A stretch of 64,000 nt of DNA from Variovorax sp037204085 (lineage in GTDB: Bacteria; Pseudomonadota; Gammaproteobacteria; Burkholderiales; Burkholderiaceae_C). Position numbers and translations under genes: made by a program. The stretch covers positions 1 through 64,000 of the forward strand of contig NZ_JBBCBW010000002.1 in the NCBI RefSeq assembly GCF_037204085.1. The letters are read 5' to 3'. Positions 1 to 8,231 of this stretch are shown here, piece after piece; the stretch's first letter is position 1, and each line of letters begins with the position of its first letter. A model generated the notes under the pieces. That model was not told where the DNA came from and did no database searches. It was given only the letters and a program-made list of their open reading frames with translations.

Positions 1-141
1 CTCCCCGCAGCGAAATAAAGGAGGAGCCGAAGGCGGGGGACATTCGCGGAGGGGAGTACCCGGTGGCCTTTGCACGCGCCCTGAACGAACGCGCCACGAA
101 CACAAGCAGCCCGCAACACAACGCACGGCGGAGCAACTGAC
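1..141 (+). other. Upstream edge region, possible 3' end of a cut-off gene
   Basis: A frame is open from the left window edge to a TGA at 138-140, one base before the hydrolase ATG at 142. Codons from about 54 onward look reasonable for this genome. The first 50 bases are G-rich and look more like an intergenic repeat than protein-coding DNA. The truncated piece carries no recognisable domain, so it is not called as a gene. Confidence 0.2.
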
Positions 142-966
142 ATGAACTACACCGTCAACAGCCACACCACCTATTGCTACACAGGCGGCAAGACCTTCGA
201 TGCAAACAAGCCCACCGTGGTGTTCATCCACGGCGTGCTCAACGACCACAGTGTTTGGATCCTGCAAAGCCGCTGGTTCGCCAACCACGGCTGGAACGTG
301 CTGGCGCTCGACCTGCCCGGCCATTGCAAAAGCGAAGGCCCGCCGCCTGCGAGCGTGGAAGACGCGGCGCAGTTCGTTATCGCACTGCTTGATGCGGCCG
401 GCGTACAGAAAGCCGCGCTCGTGGGCCACAGCTTCGGCTCACTGATTGCGCTCGAAGCCGCATCACGCGCGCCCGAACGGGTCACTCATCTTGCATTGGT
501 GGGAACGGCCTATCCGATGACCGTGTCGCCCGCACTGCTCGACGGCGCGCTCAACGATCCGCAGCGCGCCATTGCCATGGTCAACACCTTCTCGCACTCG
601 CTGCTGGCGCCGCCCCCCTCCTCGCTCGGACCGGGCACCTGGCTCTACGGCAGCTCGCGCGCGCTGATGCGCCGCGTGCTCGCGAGCAACCGCAATGCCA
701 ACGTGTTCCACATCGGCTTCAAGGCCTGCAACGACTACGCCAATGGCGAAAAAGCCATCGAAGCCGTGCAATGCCCCGTGCTGTTCCTGCTTGGCGATGC
801 CGACCAGATGACGCCGCCGCGCGCCACCAAGGCACTCGCCGGCAAGGCAAAGCAAGGCAAAGTCGTCACGGTGCATGCGGGGCACTCGCTGATGAGCGAG
901 GCACCCGACGAAGTGCTGTTTGCGCTGCGCGACTTTGTGGGTGCGGCGGCGCCAGCAACCGCATGA
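142..966 (+). CDS. Alpha/beta hydrolase
   Basis: A 274-residue alpha/beta-hydrolase-fold protein with no signal peptide, so probably cytoplasmic. The nucleophile elbow GHSFG puts the catalytic serine at about residue 97. A GDADQ loop near residue 219 supplies the likely acid and HAGHS puts the histidine at about 248. An HGVLN motif near residue 30 is in the oxyanion-hole position. The set of residues is complete, so an active esterase, lactonase or C-C hydrolase is expected, but nothing in the sequence fixes the substrate. The next gene is convergent, so this one appears to be transcribed alone or with a gene left of the window. Confidence 0.85.
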   Translation: MNYTVNSHTTYCYTGGKTFDANKPTVVFIHGVLNDHSVWILQSRWFANHGWNVLALDLPGHCKSEGPPPASVEDAAQFVIALLDAAGVQKAALVGHSFGSLIALEAASRAPERVTHLALVGTAYPMTVSPALLDGALNDPQRAIAMVNTFSHSLLAPPPSSLGPGTWLYGSSRALMRRVLASNRNANVFHIGFKACNDYANGEKAIEAVQCPVLFLLGDADQMTPPRATKALAGKAKQGKVVTVHAGHSLMSEAPDEVLFALRDFVGAAAPATA

Positions 967-967
967 G

Positions 968-1003
968 CTTCAGCGCCCCGGGGGCGTATCCGGGGCGCCG
1001 AAG
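968..1003. terminator. Inverted repeat between convergent genes
   Basis: Arms of 14 bases beginning CTTCAGCGCC and ending GGCGCCGAAG pair with one mismatch around an 8-base loop. The hairpin lies between two convergent genes, which fits a bidirectional terminator. There is no clear U-tract on either strand, so the function is inferred. Confidence 0.4.
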
Positions 1004-1028
1004 ATCGGTACGTTCATGCGGGGTGCGG

Positions 1029-1412
1029 TCAGACCGCGAATTCGGCGGGCCGCTTCTCGAGCACGGCCAGCAGCAGGTCGACGTCCAGGCTGGAAGGCTG
1101 CGGCGCCTGCAGCGCGCCGAGCATGCGCGAGAGCGTTTCGGCATGCGGCAGCAGTGGGCCCAGAAAGCGGGTGCCCTCGGCGCCGGCGATCAGCAGCGTG
1201 GGAAAGGTCTCCACGTCGAACGCATCGGCAATCTCGGCGTGGTCTTCGATGTCGACCCATGCAAAGCGGAATTGCGGGTGCGCCCGCGCCACCTGCTCCA
1301 GCAGCGGCCGGTAGTCGCGGCAGGTGCCGCACCACTCGGCGCACAGGCACACGACCCATGGCGCAGCGCCGGCCGGCTCGGCGGATTCGGGGGCGGCGGG
1401 AAGAGCGCTCAA
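1029..1412 (-). CDS. Thioredoxin family protein
   Basis: A 127-residue thioredoxin-fold protein. The redox motif WCGTC is at residues 27-31 and the conserved cis-proline segment TFPT near residue 75. The active-site dipeptide GT differs from the GP of classical TrxA. There is no signal peptide, so a cytoplasmic thiol-disulfide role is likely. Partner proteins cannot be inferred. The start is a TTG at 1410-1412; no in-frame ATG or GTG lies at a sensible place and the ribosome-binding site is weak, so the exact start is uncertain. Two extra cysteines at residues 22 and 24, just before the motif, are unusual. Confidence 0.8.
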   Translation of the reverse strand: MSALPAAPESAEPAGAAPWVVCLCAEWCGTCRDYRPLLEQVARAHPQFRFAWVDIEDHAEIADAFDVETFPTLLIAGAEGTRFLGPLLPHAETLSRMLGALQAPQPSSLDVDLLLAVLEKRPAEFAV

Positions 1413-1513
1413 AGCTGATGCGGTGAAGGTGTGAATACAAAGCCGCAGTGGTGCGGCCGCGAGGTCGTGGCTATTATGAACAAAGCGCCTTTGGCGCTCA
1501 GGAGACTCGCACG

Positions 1514-1852
1514 ATGAACACCACGACTGCCCCGGAATCTGCTGTCGATCCGCGACGTTTCAAGAGCTTTGCGGAGTTCTACCCCTTCTACCTGACCGAG
1601 CACGCCAACCGCACCTGCCGGCGCCTGCACTTCGTGGGCTCGACCATTTCGCTGGTGTGCCTGGTGGCCCTGGCGATCACGCTCGATCCGCTCTGGCTGC
1701 TGGCCGCGCTGGTCGCAGGCTACGGCCTTGCCTGGATCGGGCATTTCGGTTTCGAGAAGAACCGGCCCGCCTCGTTCAAGCGCCCGCTCTATTCCTTCAT
1801 GGGCGACTGGGCGATGTACCGCGACATCTGGCTGGGCAAGGTCAAGATCTGA
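1514..1852 (+). CDS. Mpo1-like (DUF962) membrane protein
   Basis: A 112-residue protein of the DUF962/Mpo1-like family. Features seen are the N-terminal FAEFYPFYLTEH segment, two hydrophobic helices around residues 45-85, and the C-terminal GDWAMYRDIW motif. Yeast Mpo1 is a dioxygenase in fatty-acid alpha-oxidation; bacterial members are mostly uncharacterised, so activity is not asserted. The ATG at 1514 follows an AGGAG-like site and was chosen over an in-frame ATG at 1448 that has no such site. Its stop is 6 bases from the stop of the convergent YihY gene. Confidence 0.8.
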   Translation: MNTTTAPESAVDPRRFKSFAEFYPFYLTEHANRTCRRLHFVGSTISLVCLVALAITLDPLWLLAALVAGYGLAWIGHFGFEKNRPASFKRPLYSFMGDWAMYRDIWLGKVKI

Positions 1853-1858
1853 TCGCTA

Positions 1859-3070
1859 CTAAATAAGGAGCACATCGCCCAGGCGCAGCGACCGCAGCGG
1901 CCCTTTTTGCCACAGGTCTTCGAGCGGCTCGGCGCGGGGCATCAGCAGCTCCCTGAGCAGCGGCTCGATGGGCGTGGACGGATCGGCCAGCAGCACGTAG
2001 CGCGGGTCTTCGTTCGGCGTTTCCTCCGCCAGGGGCGCAACCCAGTCGAGCGCCACCAGGGTTTCGAGCACCGGCACCAGTTGCAGCGTGTCCACCCGCA
2101 TGCGCGTGACGAGTTCGGTCGCGCCCATGCCCTTGGCCGGCGTGGCACGCGCGCGTGCCAGCTGCTGCAGCACTTCCATGGCCAGCTGCAGCGGCCACCC
2201 TGCCCGGCCGCCGCGGCGGGCCACGCCGGTCAGCAGGCTGGGCAGATAGGCCGCGATGACCGCCCCCAGCAGCACGATGACCCACGCCACGTAGATCCAC
2301 ACCAGCAGGATCGGCACCGTGGCAAAGGCGCCGTAGAGCACCGAATAGGTCGGCACCAGGCTCAGGTAGTAGCCCAGCACGCGCTTGGCAATTTCGATGG
2401 CCGCCGCCACGAAGATGCCGCCGGCCCATGCATGCGACCAGCGCACGTTGGTGTTGGGCACATAGTGATAAAGCGACGCCATGCCCGCCGCCAGCAGCAC
2501 GAATTCAAAGGTGTCGAAGAACAGCTTCAGGATGCTTCCGCCCACCACGTCGCGCGACGCGGCAAACACATACGAAGTGGTCGACAGGCTCACCGCAAGG
2601 ATGAGCGGACCGAGCGTGATGGCGGCCCAGTAGATGAGCACACGCTGGGCGAGAGGCCGCGGCGAGCGCACCCGCCAGATGTTGTTGAGCGTCTTGTCGA
2701 TGGTGAGAATCAGCGCAATGGCGGTGATCAGCAGCACCACCAGGCCCGCAATGCCCAGCCCGCCGGCCTTGCTGGAAAACTGGTTCAGGTAGCCCAGCAC
2801 CTGGCGCGCAATGTTGTCCGGAATCAGGCTTTCTATGAACCAGCGCTGCAGCCGCCCCTGCAGCTTGGCGAACATCGGAAACACCGTGAAAAGCGCCAGC
2901 GCCACCGTGAAGAACGGCACCATTGCAATGGTGGTGGTGAAGGTAAGGCTGCTGGCCGTCAGGCCCAGGCGGTCTTCGCGAAAACGCTCGCCCAGCACCG
3001 CCGCGGTGTTGCCCCACGGAAAACGCGAAAGATCCCTCCACAGCTGACGACGATTCATGGCCGGTATCAT
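1859..3070 (-). CDS. YihY/BrkB family inner-membrane protein
   Basis: A protein of about 403 residues of the YihY/virulence factor BrkB family (old name RNase BN family, a misannotation). It has about six transmembrane helices between residues 30 and 290 and a cytoplasmic C-terminal part of about 110 residues, longer than in the shortest members. The conserved segment LTFTTTIAMVPFF is near residue 45. The function of the family is not settled; transport has been proposed. The start is either ATG 3070 or ATG 3058. An AGGAGAGGG site precedes both and the spacing favours 3070. The gene is divergent from the DUF2069 gene across a 64-base gap that must hold both promoters. Confidence 0.85.
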   Translation of the reverse strand: MIPAMNRRQLWRDLSRFPWGNTAAVLGERFREDRLGLTASSLTFTTTIAMVPFFTVALALFTVFPMFAKLQGRLQRWFIESLIPDNIARQVLGYLNQFSSKAGGLGIAGLVVLLITAIALILTIDKTLNNIWRVRSPRPLAQRVLIYWAAITLGPLILAVSLSTTSYVFAASRDVVGGSILKLFFDTFEFVLLAAGMASLYHYVPNTNVRWSHAWAGGIFVAAAIEIAKRVLGYYLSLVPTYSVLYGAFATVPILLVWIYVAWVIVLLGAVIAAYLPSLLTGVARRGGRAGWPLQLAMEVLQQLARARATPAKGMGATELVTRMRVDTLQLVPVLETLVALDWVAPLAEETPNEDPRYVLLADPSTPIEPLLRELLMPRAEPLEDLWQKGPLRSLRLGDVLLI

Positions 3071-3134
3071 AAGAACCCGAACCCTCTCCTCGTCTTTGCA
3101 CACTTCGTGTCGCCAGCTCCGCGGTGTTCCATCC

Positions 3135-3539
3135 ATGCAAATCATCACACCGCACGCCTCTTCTTCCGTCCGCGCCACCCGCTGGCTTGCCGTGGGCAGC
3201 CTTGTCGGGCTCATCGTGCTGGGCCTGGCGTGGGAACTGTGGCTGGCACCGCTGCGGCCGGGCGGCTCGCTGCTGGCGCTGAAGGTGCTGCCGCTTGTCA
3301 TCCCGCTTGCGGGGCTCTACAAGAACCGCATGTACACCTACCGCTGGGTCAGCCTGATGATCTGGCTCTATTTCACCGAGGGCGTGGTGCGCGCATGGAG
3401 CGACACCAATGGCGTGGGGCAGGTGCTCGCGCTGGTCGAGGTGCTGCTGTGCCTCATGCTCTTTGCCGCCTGCGCCTGGCATGTGCGGCTGCGCCTTCGC
3501 AACGCCAAGGCCGCCCGCCAAATGGAGGCTTCTACCTGA
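3135..3539 (+). CDS. DUF2069 membrane protein
   Basis: A 134-residue small membrane protein with four hydrophobic segments (about 18-38, 45-65, 72-90 and 95-115). This is the layout of the DUF2069 family, common in beta- and gamma-proteobacteria and without known function. The motif YKNRMYTYRW lies between helices two and three. Translation is probably coupled to the following dehydrogenase, because the TGA stop and the next ATG share one base. Confidence 0.75.
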   Translation: MQIITPHASSSVRATRWLAVGSLVGLIVLGLAWELWLAPLRPGGSLLALKVLPLVIPLAGLYKNRMYTYRWVSLMIWLYFTEGVVRAWSDTNGVGQVLALVEVLLCLMLFAACAWHVRLRLRNAKAARQMEAST

Positions 3540-4975
3540 TGACGCCAATGACTTCTTCCGCTCCCCTCATCGACCAACTCCGCGCCATCGTCGGCGCCCA
3601 GCACGTGCTGAACGAGGGCGACCTCGCCGCCTACGAGCAAGACTGGCGCAAGCGCGCGCGCGGCAAGTCGCTGGCCGTGGTGCGGCCCGCCAACACGCAG
3701 CAGGTGGCCGACGTGGTCAAGGCCTGCGCCGCGGCCGGCACGGCCATCGTGCCGCAAGGCGGCAACACCGGGCTGGCAGTGGGTTCCATTCCCGACGACA
3801 GCGGCACGCAGGTGGTGCTGAGCCTGCAGCGGCTGAACGCCATCCGCACCGTCGACGCCGCCAACCTCACGATGACGGTGGAGGCCGGCTGCATCCTGCA
3901 GACGCTGCAGGAAACGGCCGAGAAGCAAGGCTACCTGTTCCCGCTGAGCCTTGCGGCTGAAGGCAGCTGCACCATCGGCGGCAACCTTGCGACCAATGCC
4001 GGCGGCACGCAGGTGGTTCGCTACGGCAACACGCGCGATCTGTGCCTGGGCCTCGAAGTGGTCACGCCGCAGGGTGAAATCTGGGAAGGCACCAGCGGCC
4101 TGCGCAAGGACAACACCGGCTACGACCTGCGCGACCTGATGATCGGCAGCGAAGGCACGCTGGGCATCATCACCGCAGCCACGATGAAGCTCTACCCGCT
4201 GCCCGCCGCGCAACTCACGGCGTGGGCCGCGGTGCCCTCGCTAGACCATGCGGTCACGCTGCTGGGCCTTGCGCACAAGCACCTGGGCTCGGGCCTCACC
4301 GGCTTCGAGGTGATGGGCAAGTTTGCGCTGAGCCTGGTCGACAAGCACATGCCGCAACTGCGCGTGCCGTTCATCGGCGATGAAGCCGTGCCCTACTGCG
4401 TGCTGCTCGAGAACTCCGACAACGAATCGGAAGACCATGCGCGTTCGCGCTTCGAGGCGCTGCTCGAAACGGCTTTCGAAGACGGCTGCGTGACCGATGC
4501 GGTGGTGGCCGAGAACCTTGCGCAGGCGCACCAGCTCTGGCACATCCGCGAGAGCATTCCGCTTGCGCAGGCCGAAGAGGGCTTGAACATCAAGCACGAC
4601 ATCTCGATTCCCGTCTCCAGCATTCCGGCCTTCGTGGCCGAGACCGATGCGCTGCTGGCGCGCGAGATTGCCGGAGTGCGGCTGGTGAACTTCGGCCACC
4701 TGGGCGACGGCAACCTGCACTACAACGTGCAGGCACCCGAGAACATCGACACCAAGGCTTTCCTGAAGAACGAGGAAGAGCGCATCAACACGCTGGTGTA
4801 CGACGCGGTCGAGAAGTTCGGCGGTTCGTTCTCGGCCGAGCATGGAGTGGGCTCGCTCAAGGTCGACAAGCTCGAGAAGCACAAGTCGCCGGTGGCGCTG
4901 GAGATGATGCGCGCCATCAAGCGCGGGCTCGACCCGAAGAACATCCTGAACCCGGGTCGCGTGATCCGCGTCTAA
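3539..4975 (+). CDS. FAD-binding oxidoreductase, GlcD/D-2-hydroxyglutarate dehydrogenase type
   Basis: A 478-residue flavoprotein of the GlcD / D-lactate / D-2-hydroxyglutarate dehydrogenase family. The N-terminal FAD_binding_4 domain (about residues 35-215) has PQGGNTGL and GGNLATNAGG motifs. The C-terminal FAD-oxidase domain has the metal/substrate segment HLGDGNLH near residue 390 and ends in EHGVG and LDPKNILNPGR. It probably oxidises a D-2-hydroxyacid and passes electrons to the respiratory chain or ETF; the substrate cannot be read from sequence. The ATG at 3539 overlaps the previous stop and follows a GGAGG site at a spacing of 8-9 bases. Confidence 0.88.
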   Translation: MTPMTSSAPLIDQLRAIVGAQHVLNEGDLAAYEQDWRKRARGKSLAVVRPANTQQVADVVKACAAAGTAIVPQGGNTGLAVGSIPDDSGTQVVLSLQRLNAIRTVDAANLTMTVEAGCILQTLQETAEKQGYLFPLSLAAEGSCTIGGNLATNAGGTQVVRYGNTRDLCLGLEVVTPQGEIWEGTSGLRKDNTGYDLRDLMIGSEGTLGIITAATMKLYPLPAAQLTAWAAVPSLDHAVTLLGLAHKHLGSGLTGFEVMGKFALSLVDKHMPQLRVPFIGDEAVPYCVLLENSDNESEDHARSRFEALLETAFEDGCVTDAVVAENLAQAHQLWHIRESIPLAQAEEGLNIKHDISIPVSSIPAFVAETDALLAREIAGVRLVNFGHLGDGNLHYNVQAPENIDTKAFLKNEEERINTLVYDAVEKFGGSFSAEHGVGSLKVDKLEKHKSPVALEMMRAIKRGLDPKNILNPGRVIRV

Positions 4976-4990
4976 GGCCTGCGGATATTT

Positions 4991-5102
4991 CTCCCTCCCC
5001 TCCCGGGGGAGGGCCGGGGTGGGGGCACGCGGCCTTCAACCCCGCGCTGCGATGAATGCGGGGGCAGCCCCCATCCCAACCTTCCCCCAGCGGGGGAAGG
5101 AG
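4991..5102. repeat. Long imperfect intergenic inverted repeat
   Basis: Two arms of about 35 bases (4991-5025 and 5066-5102) are imperfect reverse complements. Each arm is itself palindromic around CCCGGGGGAGG or CCCCCAGCGGGGG. The element sits between the convergent dehydrogenase and nitrile hydratase genes. Similar G/C-block repeats are dispersed in beta-proteobacterial genomes. It could also stop transcription from both sides. Confidence 0.6.
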
Positions 5103-5115
5103 CAAGACAAAACAC

Positions 5116-5502
5116 TCAACCTGGAAAGTCTTCGCCGCGCAGCTCGATCGGCTGGCCGTGCGGCGTGCGGTCGGCCGCGTGGTCCCAGGCGTGGCGGTAG
5201 CGCGCGAGTTCGTCGCCCGAGCTCGCGCCCTTGCGGGCCACGAGCCCTTCGAGCGCGGCAAGCCAATGCCGGTAATAGGTGTCTCCGGCATCAGGGTCTC
5301 CGGCGGCTTGCGCGGCGGTGATCTGCGCGGCAAGCGCTTCGGCCCACTCCACCCAGCTGAACAGGCCGCGCTCGTGCAGCGCGAGCGTCATCGCAAAGGC
5401 CTGCGCTTCCCACGGCTCGCGGAACACCGGGCCATCGGCATCGCGCGGCATGCCCGGCGCGAGCGCGAGCGGTGGCACGTCGATCTTCATGCCGGCCTTC
5501 AT
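5116..5502 (-). CDS. Nitrile hydratase accessory protein (activator)
   Basis: A 128-residue protein with the FxxPWEAQAFAM motif and WVEWAEAL/YYRHWLAALE segments shared with nitrile hydratase beta-subunit N-termini and the P14K-type activators. In cobalt enzymes this protein forms a complex with the alpha subunit and promotes cobalt insertion and cysteine oxidation (known for the family). The start at 5502 overlaps the beta-subunit stop as ATGA. The order alpha-beta-activator is the usual one for cobalt-type operons. Confidence 0.85.
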   Translation of the reverse strand: MKAGMKIDVPPLALAPGMPRDADGPVFREPWEAQAFAMTLALHERGLFSWVEWAEALAAQITAAQAAGDPDAGDTYYRHWLAALEGLVARKGASSGDELARYRHAWDHAADRTPHGQPIELRGEDFPG

Positions 5503-6164
5503 GCGGCCGCCTCCAGGTAGCTTTCCCACGCATCGACCGACACCGAGAGGTTCTGGCGCGGCGCCGCATCGCCCCAGAGCTCGGCTTCCTCAAAGACGAC
5601 CGTGTAGAGCCACTGCGGCTGTTCACCGAGACCCTGTGCATTCGCGTCGGCGAACACATGCGCGCCGTGCACATGTTCAATGGTGCCGCGCTTGCCCTGC
5701 ACATAGCCGGGCAACCGCGTGTGATGGTCGGCCTTGCCGATGTGCATGCGCACAGCCTGCCCGACGGCAAAGCGCGCGGGGCCTGGCGCTGCGCGCTCCG
5801 TCGGAGAGCCCTTCGCAAGCACCGCGGGCACGTTCTGGGCCTGCAGCACGCGGGCGACCGGCGCGGCCGGATGGCGCATCTCGCCGGACGCGACCTCGTC
5901 GGCAAAAACCTGTCCGCGCTGCAGCATCAGCTGCTCGAGCGCTCCCAGCCAGATCTGGTAGTAGCTCAGGTCGCGGTAGTCCGGCAGCGTCTCGCGCATC
6001 GCGCGGCTCGCATCGATGTTCCAGGAGCCGGTTGCGCCCATGGCAAGCGTGAGCGCCAGCGCACGCGGCTCCCAGCCGGCGTGGAAGAGTTCGCCCTCGG
6101 GCTCGGGCGTCACCGGCCCGAAGCCCGGTTGGCCTCCGAGGTCGGCATGCGTCACGTAGCTCAT
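5499..6164 (-). CDS. nthB: Nitrile hydratase subunit beta
   Basis: A 221-residue beta subunit. The N-terminal half is helical, with the ELFHAGWEPRALALTLAMG segment near residue 30 and SYYQIWLGALE near residue 70. The C-terminal SH3-like barrel (about residues 125-220) contains HTRLPGYVQGKRG and ends in LSVSVDAWESYLE. With the alpha subunit it hydrates nitriles to amides. The start at 6164 overlaps the alpha stop as ATGA; an upstream in-frame extension inside the alpha gene was rejected. Confidence 0.92.
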   Translation of the reverse strand: MSYVTHADLGGQPGFGPVTPEPEGELFHAGWEPRALALTLAMGATGSWNIDASRAMRETLPDYRDLSYYQIWLGALEQLMLQRGQVFADEVASGEMRHPAAPVARVLQAQNVPAVLAKGSPTERAAPGPARFAVGQAVRMHIGKADHHTRLPGYVQGKRGTIEHVHGAHVFADANAQGLGEQPQWLYTVVFEEAELWGDAAPRQNLSVSVDAWESYLEAAA

Positions 6165-6814
6165 GCGGTGCTCCTTGCGGCAGTTGGCGAATCGGCAAGC
6201 CGCGTGCCGATCATCGAATCGCGCGAAACGAGGGTGGCGAGGTCGTCTTCGCTCCATCCTTCGGTGCCGGCGGGCCTTTGGGGAATCACGAGGTAGCGCA
6301 CCTCGGCGGTCGAATCCCAGACTCGGATGCGTGTCGTCTCGGGCAGCACCGTGCCGAAATCGGCCAGCACGCCGCGCGGGTCCTTCACGGCGCGCGAACG
6401 GTACGGCGCGCTCTTGTACCAGGTGGGCGGCAGGCCGAGCACGGGCCAGGGGTAGCAGCTGCACAGGGTGCAAACGACCATGTGGTGTCGGTCATTGGTG
6501 TTCTCTACCGCCACCATGTGCTCGCCCTGGCGACCTGTATAACCGAGCGAGGCAATGGCGGCCGTGGCATCAGCCATCAGCCAGTCGTGGAAGCTTTGGT
6601 CGACCCAGGCCCGCGCCACCACCCTTGCCCCGTTGCGCGGCCCGATGCGGGTCTGGTAAGTGTCGATCAGCGCATCGAGCGCGGCGGGGTCGATGTAGCC
6701 CTTTTGCGTGAGCACGCTTTCCAGCGCCCGTACGCGCAGGTCCATTTCGCCGAGTTCGCTGTGGTCGTGGGAGTGATCGTGGGAGTGGTCATGGGAGTGG
6801 TCGGGGCCGGTCAT
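6161..6814 (-). CDS. nthA: Nitrile hydratase subunit alpha, cobalt type
   Basis: A 217-residue alpha subunit. The metal-binding claw VCTLCSC gives Cys115, Cys118, Ser119 and Cys120. Threonine in CTLC marks the cobalt type (iron enzymes have serine). Family members oxidise two of these cysteines to sulfinate and sulfenate. The N-terminus (residues 5-19) is a (DHSH)n stretch that could bind metal; similar His-rich ends occur in other proteobacterial enzymes. No amidase lies beside the operon, so the amide product must be handled elsewhere. The start codon is only 36 bases from the divergent thyA start, so its promoter overlaps the thyA leader. Confidence 0.93.
   Translation of the reverse strand: MTGPDHSHDHSHDHSHDHSELGEMDLRVRALESVLTQKGYIDPAALDALIDTYQTRIGPRNGARVVARAWVDQSFHDWLMADATAAIASLGYTGRQGEHMVAVENTNDRHHMVVCTLCSCYPWPVLGLPPTWYKSAPYRSRAVKDPRGVLADFGTVLPETTRIRVWDSTAEVRYLVIPQRPAGTEGWSEDDLATLVSRDSMIGTRLADSPTAARSTA
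6761..6806. repeat. 12-bp tandem repeat coding for a His/Asp-rich tract
   Basis: Almost four copies of a 12-base unit (GTGGTCGTGGGA and close variants) lie head to tail inside the 5' end of the nitrile hydratase alpha gene. They encode repeated Asp-His-Ser-His. Such in-frame repeats can change in number by slippage without breaking the frame. Confidence 0.8.
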
Positions 6815-6850
6815 CTGCCGATGCTAGCGCCGCCCCGTAAAATTCCCAAC

Positions 6851-7690
6851 ATGACCTCGACCGCCCGCCCCGTCCGCTCCCAGTACGAAGACTTCATGCG
6901 CCACGTGGACACCCACGGGGTGTTCAAGAGCGACCGCACCGGTACGGGCACCAAGAGCGTGTTCGGCCACCAGATGCGCTTCGACCTGAACGAAGGCTTT
7001 CCACTGGTCACCACGAAGAAGGTGCACCTGAAGTCCATCATCCAGGAACTGCTGTGGTTTTTAACCGGCTCCAGCAACAACAATTGGCTCAAGGAGCGCG
7101 GCGTCACCATCTGGGACGAATGGGCGCGCGAAGACGGCGACCTGGGCCCCGTGTACGGCGTGCAATGGCGCAGTTGGCCCACGCCCGACGGCGGCCACAT
7201 CGACCAGATCTCCGAAGTCATCAAGACGCTGAAGACCAACCCCGATTCGCGCCGCATCATCGTGAGCGCATGGAACGTGGCCGAGCTCTCGAAGATGGCG
7301 CTCATGCCCTGCCATGCCTTCTTCCAGTTCTACGTGGCGCCGCCGCAGGCACCCGGCGAGCGCGGCAAGCTGAGCTGCCAGCTCTACCAGCGCAGCGCCG
7401 ACATCTTTCTTGGCGTGCCTTTCAACATTGCCAGCTACGCGCTGCTCACGCACATGGTGGCGCAGCAGTGCGACCTCGACGTGGGCGACTTCATCTGGAC
7501 CGGCGGCGACTGCCACATCTACAGCAACCACGCCGAGCAGGTGGCGCTGCAGCTGAGCCGCACGCCCTACGCGTACCCCACGCTCCACATCAAGCGCAAG
7601 CCGGCTTCGATCTTCGACTACCAGTACGAAGACTTCGAAGTGCTCGACTACAAGCACCACGAGGCGATCAAGGCGCCCGTGGCTGTGTGA
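6851..7690 (+). CDS. thyA: Thymidylate synthase
   Basis: A 279-residue ThyA, the usual length. It makes dTMP from dUMP with methylene-tetrahydrofolate. The catalytic cysteine is Cys154 in MPCHAFFQF. The folate and dUMP motifs RSADIFLGVPFNIASYA and GGDCHIYSNH are present, as is the N-terminal DRTGTGT loop. The ATG at 6851 matches the family N-terminus. An in-frame reading starting far upstream is antisense to the nitrile hydratase gene and was rejected. folA follows 19 bases later, the normal partner because ThyA produces dihydrofolate. Confidence 0.97.
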   Translation: MTSTARPVRSQYEDFMRHVDTHGVFKSDRTGTGTKSVFGHQMRFDLNEGFPLVTTKKVHLKSIIQELLWFLTGSSNNNWLKERGVTIWDEWAREDGDLGPVYGVQWRSWPTPDGGHIDQISEVIKTLKTNPDSRRIIVSAWNVAELSKMALMPCHAFFQFYVAPPQAPGERGKLSCQLYQRSADIFLGVPFNIASYALLTHMVAQQCDLDVGDFIWTGGDCHIYSNHAEQVALQLSRTPYAYPTLHIKRKPASIFDYQYEDFEVLDYKHHEAIKAPVAV

Positions 7691-7709
7691 CCGCACTGCT
7701 CCGCCCGAT

Positions 7710-8231
7710 ATGCCCACACCGCGTTTGCACCTCATCTTCGCCCGCGCCGCCAACGGCGTGATCGGTGCCAAGGGCACCATGCCGTGGCACCTGCCCGAAG
7801 ACATGGTGCACTTCAAGCAGCAGACGGCCGGCGCGCCGGTCGTCATGGGCCGCAAGACGTGGGATTCGCTGCCGCCGCGCTTCAGGCCGCTGCCCGGGCG
7901 GCACAACATCGTCATCAGCCGGCAGGACGACTGGAAAGCCGAAGGCGCGCACCGCGTGGGCAGCCTGCAGGAAGCGCTCGCGCTGTGCGAAGAATCGCAG
8001 GTGCCCGATGTATGGGTGATCGGCGGCGCGCAGATCTATGCCGAAGCCGAACCGCTCGCGCAGTACGCCGTGGTGACCGAGCTTGCGCACGACTACGAAG
8101 GCGATGCGCACGCGCCCGAACTCTCCCCCGCGGAGTGGCGCGAGACAAAGCGCGAGCCGCACGTCTCGGCCAAGGAAGGCCTCCACTTCAGCTTCGTGAC
8201 CTACGAACGCGTGGAATCACCCAAGGCATGA
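7710..8231 (+). CDS. folA: Dihydrofolate reductase
   Basis: A 173-residue type I dihydrofolate reductase. Seen are LIFARAANGVIGAKGTMPWH at the N-terminus (Met20-loop region), the LPEDMVHFK acidic residue, VVMGRKTW, and the NADPH loop WVIGGAQIYAEA. It regenerates tetrahydrofolate for ThyA just upstream. Its stop overlaps the start of the next gene as ATGA, so thyA-folA-App1 gene probably form one transcript. Confidence 0.96.
   Translation: MPTPRLHLIFARAANGVIGAKGTMPWHLPEDMVHFKQQTAGAPVVMGRKTWDSLPPRFRPLPGRHNIVISRQDDWKAEGAHRVGSLQEALALCEESQVPDVWVIGGAQIYAEAEPLAQYAVVTELAHDYEGDAHAPELSPAEWRETKREPHVSAKEGLHFSFVTYERVESPKA

Noticed and set aside
1907..3538. N-terminal extension of the FAD dehydrogenase frame back to 1907
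   Set aside because: The frame is open but antisense to the YihY gene. The conserved family N-terminus and a ribosome-binding site mark the start at 3539.
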